Assembly: GCA_020086605.1 (NCBI GenBank)
Contig: JACBWW010000069.1
Coordinates: 1,877,947 to 1,941,946 of the forward strand
DNA from: Lanius collurio
Lineage: Eukaryota; Chordata; Aves; Passeriformes; Laniidae
Length of the DNA: 64,000 nucleotides
Direction of reading: 5' to 3'
Every line of letters starts with the position of its first letter. Positions within the stretch are counted from its first letter, which is position 1. The notes below the pieces were generated by a model. The model searched no databases. It was not told the origin of the DNA and saw nothing but the letters and a program-made list of their open reading frames with translations. A program made the translations under genes and the position numbers. Shown one piece after another: positions 58,883 to 64,000 of the stretch.

Positions 58883-60081
58883 AACCCAGTGAAAGCAGAA
58901 GGAAAGCTTTTAACTTTCTTACAGCTGCCTTTGGAGCCAGGCTGAGCCCTTATCCACCCCAAAGCCATCTCAGTGCCCATCAGAGGCATCAGCAGGTCCT
59001 GCTAAAGACCTTTCCCAGCTCTTCCAACATCCCCCAGTGAGGGAAGGTTGTGCACCCAAAGCCTTGCACACAATGCCAGAGGATCTGGGCACCTGCAGCT
59101 CAGAGGCTTCTGCTCCCTGGGTTTGCAAACTTGAAGCAAAACTGTTTCTCAGGACATGTGCCCTGAATCCTGCTCCACCCTGATGGATTTAGGTGAGCAT
59201 TTGTCTGAGTGGCATCATCTGACATCAACTGGCACCTCGGGCAACAGCTCCTGGGTTGGGGGAGAAGTTTTACAGCTTTGCTTTGCTTTTTGCCTGGCAA
59301 TTGGTGTGCAAATGCCTGCTCTCCAGAAAATAATGTACATTGTCCCAAGGATTTATGTGTTGCCAGCTGCAATTTATGAGATTCTGCAAGCTCTGCTGGT
59401 AGCTTTGTATACTGATGGTTTCATTTTAGTGTCATCAGCCACAGATTATGACTGCAAGGGGTGCCTGTCTTTAATCTCATTTTTGAAGGAATTAATGTTA
59501 TTAGTTTTGATGAATTAATGGTATTTAGGTGTGCAAGGTTAGCATGAATTAATGTCCACCTATTTCTGTTGTGTGGCTGACTATTGTAAAAGGACTCTGG
59601 TAAGCAATCTTTACACAGTCTCTTTTTTTCTTCCCCTTCTTTCTTTTGTAATGCTCTTTTAGGAGCTTAAAAATAATGTTTGAGGGTTTTTTTTTCCTCT
59701 TTCTTTTTAAGTAAAAAGAAATATTGAATATTTTCCCCTGGGTAGAGCTGACATTAACTTAGCCACTGCTGAGTCACGGAAGGCTAACAAGCATTTGGGA
59801 GCCCAACCAAAGGGCTCTGATTTATGGATGCTGCAGGTGGAGGAATAATTCATGGCATAGCTCAGCTTTCTGGGGAGGTCTGGCATTGCTGAGAATTGTG
59901 GATTTAATGGCTGAGGGAAGAGCACCAGGAGAGGAGGTACAGGGAACCTGCCACCTCCAAAGTGGGTCACAAGAGTGCAGGACCACAGGGGATCTGCTGC
60001 CCTATGGAGTCAGGGACCACAATTCCCTTTATGAGCTGTTCACCTTCTGCTTAAACAACTTTGTGTTAATTTTACCTTAGA

Positions 60082-60330
60082 ATCATTGAGTCACAGAATG
60101 GTTTGGGTTGGAAGGAAGCCTAGAGACCATCCCATTCCAAACCCCTGCCATGGGCAGGGACAGCTTCTCCTATCCCAGGCTGCTCCACGCCCCATCCAAC
60201 CTGCCCTTGGACTCTTCCAGGGATCCAGGGGCAGCCACAGCTTCTGTGGGCATCCTGATGTGCCAGGGCCTCACCACTTTCACCCTCAGGCAAGAATTTC
60301 TTCTGTATATCTAAATTAAATTTCCTCTTT
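60082..60330 (-). mobile_element. CR1 LINE 3' fragment
   Basis: 'tcattgagtcacagaatgg' then 'tttgggttggaaggaagcc', 'ccatgggcagggacagc', 'gcagccacagcttctgtggg' and 'caagaatttcttctgtatat'. Confidence 0.88.
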
Positions 60331-60992
60331 TTTGGTTTAAACCCATCACATTCTTCTAAACCTTCCATGTTTTCCATGTTGTTGTTGTGTTGTTTGATAA
60401 TTACAAAACCTCATTTCTCCTGGCTGATCCATGATCATCTTAACCTGGCTTGTTTGGGGTCCATGCTGTCCATCAGATCAAGGCAAGTGTGCTTCTTCCA
60501 CTTGGTTGAGATGATTCTCTATATTAACATCACTTTTATGGTGGGGGACAAAAAATGGTACAAATATTGCAAGCTTCATGTCCAAAGGTGTGCAACAGGA
60601 CACATTTTGAATTTCTGTGCCTGGGCTGAGAAGGCTTAACTTTGAAATGGGTGGACAATGTGTTGAAGGTCCTGACTGCCACTCCATCCTTCAAAAGTAA
60701 GGACAGACAGATGTATCTGGCTCTTTCTTAGCCCACCCTGGACAGAGCTTGGCATGGGCATTTCACAAGGTTACTGGGGAAAGATTAGACAGGTCTAATA
60801 AGTTTGGCCTCTTCTAAGAGTTTGTACTTCTGAGTACAAACAACCTGTCTGAAAACAGGCAGCAATATTCACTTCCAAACCTTGAGGAATAACCCTTCTG
60901 GCAAAATCATTTTCTGGAATAAAATAAGCATAAAATTGGGTTCTGAATAGATGTGCCGTGAACACCTAGACCAGATATTTATTTATAGATCC

Positions 60993-61128
60993 CTGGCAAT
61001 GGTCAAGGCAGGTTGGACAGGGTTTGGAACAACCTGGTTTAGTGGAAGGTGTCCCTGCCCACGGCAGGGAGTTGGAATGAGATGAGCTTTATAGTCCCTT
61101 GCAACGCAAATAATTCTATGATTCAATG
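60993..61128 (+). mobile_element. CR1 LINE 3' terminus
   Basis: 'ggtcaaggcaggttggacag', 'acaacctggtttagtggaag', 'gtgtccctgcccacggcag' and 'attctatgattcaatgatgg'. Sense CR1 with clear octamer repeats at the end. Confidence 0.88.
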
Positions 61129-61539
61129 ATGGTCAACAACCTGGGGACTGAGAACACTGATCATTAAAAACCCTGAGTTTTCTCTGCCTTCCCTTGGCCC
61201 CATCAGCTGAGGACTTGGTCTGTCAAAAGATACTTAAAAAGATCCAAGACCTGGCAGTGGTATCTGGATGGAGGGAACATTTTATTGAGGATTTTTTTTT
61301 TTTCCTAATGAGGAATATCCAGGAACAGGCAGTGAATGCCTGTACTGCTGCAAGGATCCAGGTTTTATTTTGCCTGCCGGTTTGAAATGCTGCTTTGTCT
61401 GGTGTCAGCTACAGAGTCTTCCCCAAAATTGGGTTTGTTATAGTGCATTTGCTGAAAAAAATTGAACACAAAAGATCTGAACCCCTTTACAAGGGAAACA
61501 CCTGCAGTATGTGATAGGCTTCTTTTTCCTGTATAGGTA

Positions 61540-62060
61540 TATTTAGGAATAATAAAAAGTCTGTGTAAAACTGCCTTGAGCTGTTCTTTAAGTTAATTAT
61601 CAGTTCTTTTGGTACTATGAATGGCTGTTCAATGACACTGTCAGCGAGTGGAATGAACCAAATTACTTTAATTATGGAGTAATTGCACAGAGTGATGGTA
61701 ATTAAATCTTGATCAGTTTAAGTGAGTGAATTAATTGCTCCAACTTGGAATGCACATGGCAGCAAGAGGAGTTGTTTTGTAGTTTAATTAACACCAACCA
61801 CTAAATTCTTATCATATCTAAAATGCAGACAATTAATGAGTTTGATTCTGCTCTCACCTTAATAGGAACCAGGACAGAATGCATGCTGAGAAAGGTAGTT
61901 GTGGTAGCAAGATGACAGAAAACTTAATATTCCTGTCAGTGGTGGAGATACATTAGCTATACTCTCTGCTTTGCCTTCCAGTGAAATGTGAAAATAGAAA
62001 TATTTCCATATAATTAGCTGCTGGCCCCATTTTGTTTCAATACTCACTGATCTGCTGAAC
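61540..62060. promoter_or_regulatory. Candidate conserved noncoding element
   Basis: Repeat-free AT-rich block with many ATTA/TTAAT words ('aagttaattatcag', 'ctttaattatggag', 'gtaattaaatc', 'gaattaattgctcc', 'gtttaattaacacc'). It is flanked by CR1 on the left and GC-richer DNA on the right. Confidence 0.33.
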
Positions 62061-63915
62061 AGGAGACATTGCCAAATTTGTTAATGTTTTAAACTTCAGT
62101 TGCCTGTGTTTCCAGGGGATATTTTAGCCTCTTCTCCCTGTGTTGTCCAGCATGCTGCTCCCAGCCTGGATAAATGAGCTACCACTTTCCCTGTGCCACG
62201 TGCAAAGGTGCTGCCATAATTTTGGGGGTGTGATGGTCACACAGACCACTCCTTGATGCAATGTCCACCTTCTGCTTCACCTGACAGCCTCCCAAAAGTG
62301 ACTCCTCTCATGGGGAGGTCTTTGCTTCTCTTCCTTTCACCCCTGCCATGGCAGCGTCTTGCTGAAGGGTCAAGGGGACATAAAGGTTGTGATGTTGGCA
62401 TTGGTGCCAAAAGAGAGGAAAGCTGCAAATGCAACCCACAAATGTTTGCCACGCTGGTGACACTGCTTAAGGGACACTTAAATATAAAGAAGGAGGGAGT
62501 TCCCAGCGGATGATGTGTCTGTGGGTTCAGAGTACTAATTTTTAGCTTAATCACAGAGATTAGAGGAGGAGGGAAACTCCCTGGACTGATACCAAATTAA
62601 GAACTCAGCTTAAAGGTGCTTTTAAATAGCAAAATATCTGTCCTGAACACCTGCCTGGGGCATCTCCACGCAGACAGACAGCTCCATCTTTCACTAATAG
62701 CATGAGGAGGTGCTAATTTACTCTGCAGAGAGCTGGTGGAGGTGTGACTCTGAGCTGGAGCTGCCGTTCCTGAGTTCACACCCACCACCATCTCGCCAGG
62801 GCACTGATGGCCACTGGCCAATATCTTGGAGGGCAGTGGCCACTGTCGGAATGCCATGGCTTCAGTGGCACCAAGGTTCTACAGGTGTCAAGTATTTAAT
62901 TGGAATTTGTGCCCCTGAAGTCTCTGAACTTGTCCAAACACAGCAAATTTCCCAATACAGAAAAGCAGGCAGTGGTGCGACCAGGGCCACTGCCCAGCTG
63001 GCAGTGCCAGAGCAGCTGCCTCTTCATTAGCTCTGATTTCTGCTTCCTCAGTAGTTGATGCTCAGAGCCAGCACTGTCATGGATCTGTAACACTGCTCTG
63101 CCCAAGGCCAGCTCTTGATCAAATTTTCCACATCTCGTCCTGACCTTGGTCACGTTCCCTCACTCCTTCCACATCCCCACTCAGCTCCAGGTCTTGGACA
63201 CAGGCACAGCTACAGGAGATAATTCCCTGCTGAGTGATATCTCCTCTGATTTGAATTGCTGTTGGTGGCAAAACACCATCTTTTGGAAGCGAAAGAAAGA
63301 GCCTGCTGAATTAGAGGTATTTCTCCATCCATTTGTGAGATTTCATGGAGTTAATTTGAATGCATGGCTCCCGTGGCTGCCATGACAAAATCAGAGCCTT
63401 GTAGATGGCCAAGGAATTCCCATTTGTAGGGATTTTTGATCCCCCAAGGCATGCTCAGCTTACAAGCCACGTAAGGGGTTTAGATAGCAGCTCCCTCCTC
63501 CTCCAACACCCTCAGACTCACAAACTCATTTTCATTTACTTCGAAGTGTTTTCCTACTGTTTTCCCAAAACAACGTGGCCCCACAAGGCCTGGGGCTCAC
63601 TATCCAGCATCCTTGATTTTATTTTAATTTTTTTTCTCTTTCTTCTTTAGTGACTTTACTCATGGACTGGTGTATGATGTTTGCCTGGGTTAGTAGTTTT
63701 GTCCTGAAGATATTTGAAGGCAAAAGGGTTTTTTCATTCTGAAAACTGAGCCTCCTGAGTGAAAGGCCCTGTTGTTTGGTTTTTGTGGTGCTGGAATAAT
63801 TGGCCAAAGGATGTGCAGTAGCTCAAGGTTGCTGTTGAAAGCAGCATTACAACTTATGTCCACACCAGGAAGGGCTGTCTGAACTGCGTGATAGGGTGGG
63901 AAATGCCAAACTGTA

Positions 63916-64000
63916 GAATCACAGTATCCCAGACTGGTTTGGGTTGGAAGCGACCTTAAAGATCACCTTGTTCCATCCCCCTGTCATGGACAGGGATGCC
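63916..64000 (-). mobile_element. CR1 LINE 3' fragment cut by the window end
   Basis: 'tagaatcacagtatcccaga', 'tttgggttggaagcgacc' and 'gtcatggacagggatgcc'. It continues past base 64000. Confidence 0.88.

Larger units (their letters stand above)
52420..64000. other. Intergenic to the window end
   Basis: No coding exon was recognised, including none resembling TMEM260, the expected next gene in other vertebrates. The stretch contains CR1 pieces, the palindromic relic, the A-rich tract at 57156 and candidate noncoding elements. 59280-59560 is also AT-rich and repeat-free, and 62100-63900 holds nothing I can name. Confidence 0.5.

Noticed and set aside
21481..64000. Exons of TMEM260 or another downstream neighbour
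   Set aside because: Checked the translations for its multi-pass N-terminal protein pattern and saw none. The gene is presumably beyond the window or simply not visible.
1..64000. CRISPR arrays, operons, tRNA or rRNA genes
   Set aside because: No regularly spaced repeats, no tRNA or rRNA-like sequence noticed by eye, and the genome is a bird's. A covariance-model scan would be needed to exclude a tRNA fully.

Overview
This is vertebrate nuclear DNA, almost certainly from a bird and probably a songbird. It contains a spliced vertebrate gene, about 25 truncated CR1 LINE 3' ends of the avian type ('CATAGAATGGTTTGGGTTGGAAGGGACC' in separate blocks of that kind), no Alu/L1/B1-like repeats, a short ERV-type LTR, and one assembly gap of 354 N. 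Nothing is prokaryotic: there are no operons, no CRISPR arrays, and no long intact ORFs apart from the exons.

Region 1 (1-14822) is the 3' half of PELI2 (Pellino-2, an E3 ubiquitin ligase of Toll/IL-1 receptor signalling) on the plus strand. Four consecutive in-frame coding exons are visible: 6381-6482, 11371-11568, 11868-12056 and 14256-14822. All have GT/AG borders and phase-0 junctions. Together they encode 351 residues, which fits residues 70-420 of the known 420-residue protein. The phosphopeptide-contact residues of its FHA domain (R106, S137, T187, N188) and the Cys/His pairs of its RING-like domain are all in place. The exons for residues 1-69 lie upstream of the window.

Region 2 (14823 to about 20500) is interpreted as a long, AT-rich PELI2 3' UTR. 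It has a very early AATAAA 22 bases after the stop and a candidate distal ATTAAA at 20482. Two antisense CR1 fragments and a GC-rich block sit inside it.

Region 3 (about 20500-64000) appears to be a gene desert. I found no convincing coding exon. It holds most of the CR1 fragments (19 of 25 in the window are in minus orientation), one antisense ERV-like LTR with a recognisable promoter and poly(A) signal, an orphan CpG-dense island, a 136-base pure pyrimidine tract, a palindromic MITE-like relic at 54.9 kb, and several AT-rich, repeat-free blocks that look like conserved noncoding elements. In other vertebrates PELI2 is followed by TMEM260 and OTX2, so these blocks may be distal regulatory DNA. 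That is inference; conservation could not be tested here.

I did not find a new multi-gene system. The most checkable leads are the palindromic relic, the CpG island/LTR pair, the AT-rich candidate enhancers (best at 53.0-53.6 kb and 46.1-46.6 kb, the latter with a CTCF-like site), and alternative 3' ends and a decoy splice acceptor in PELI2.
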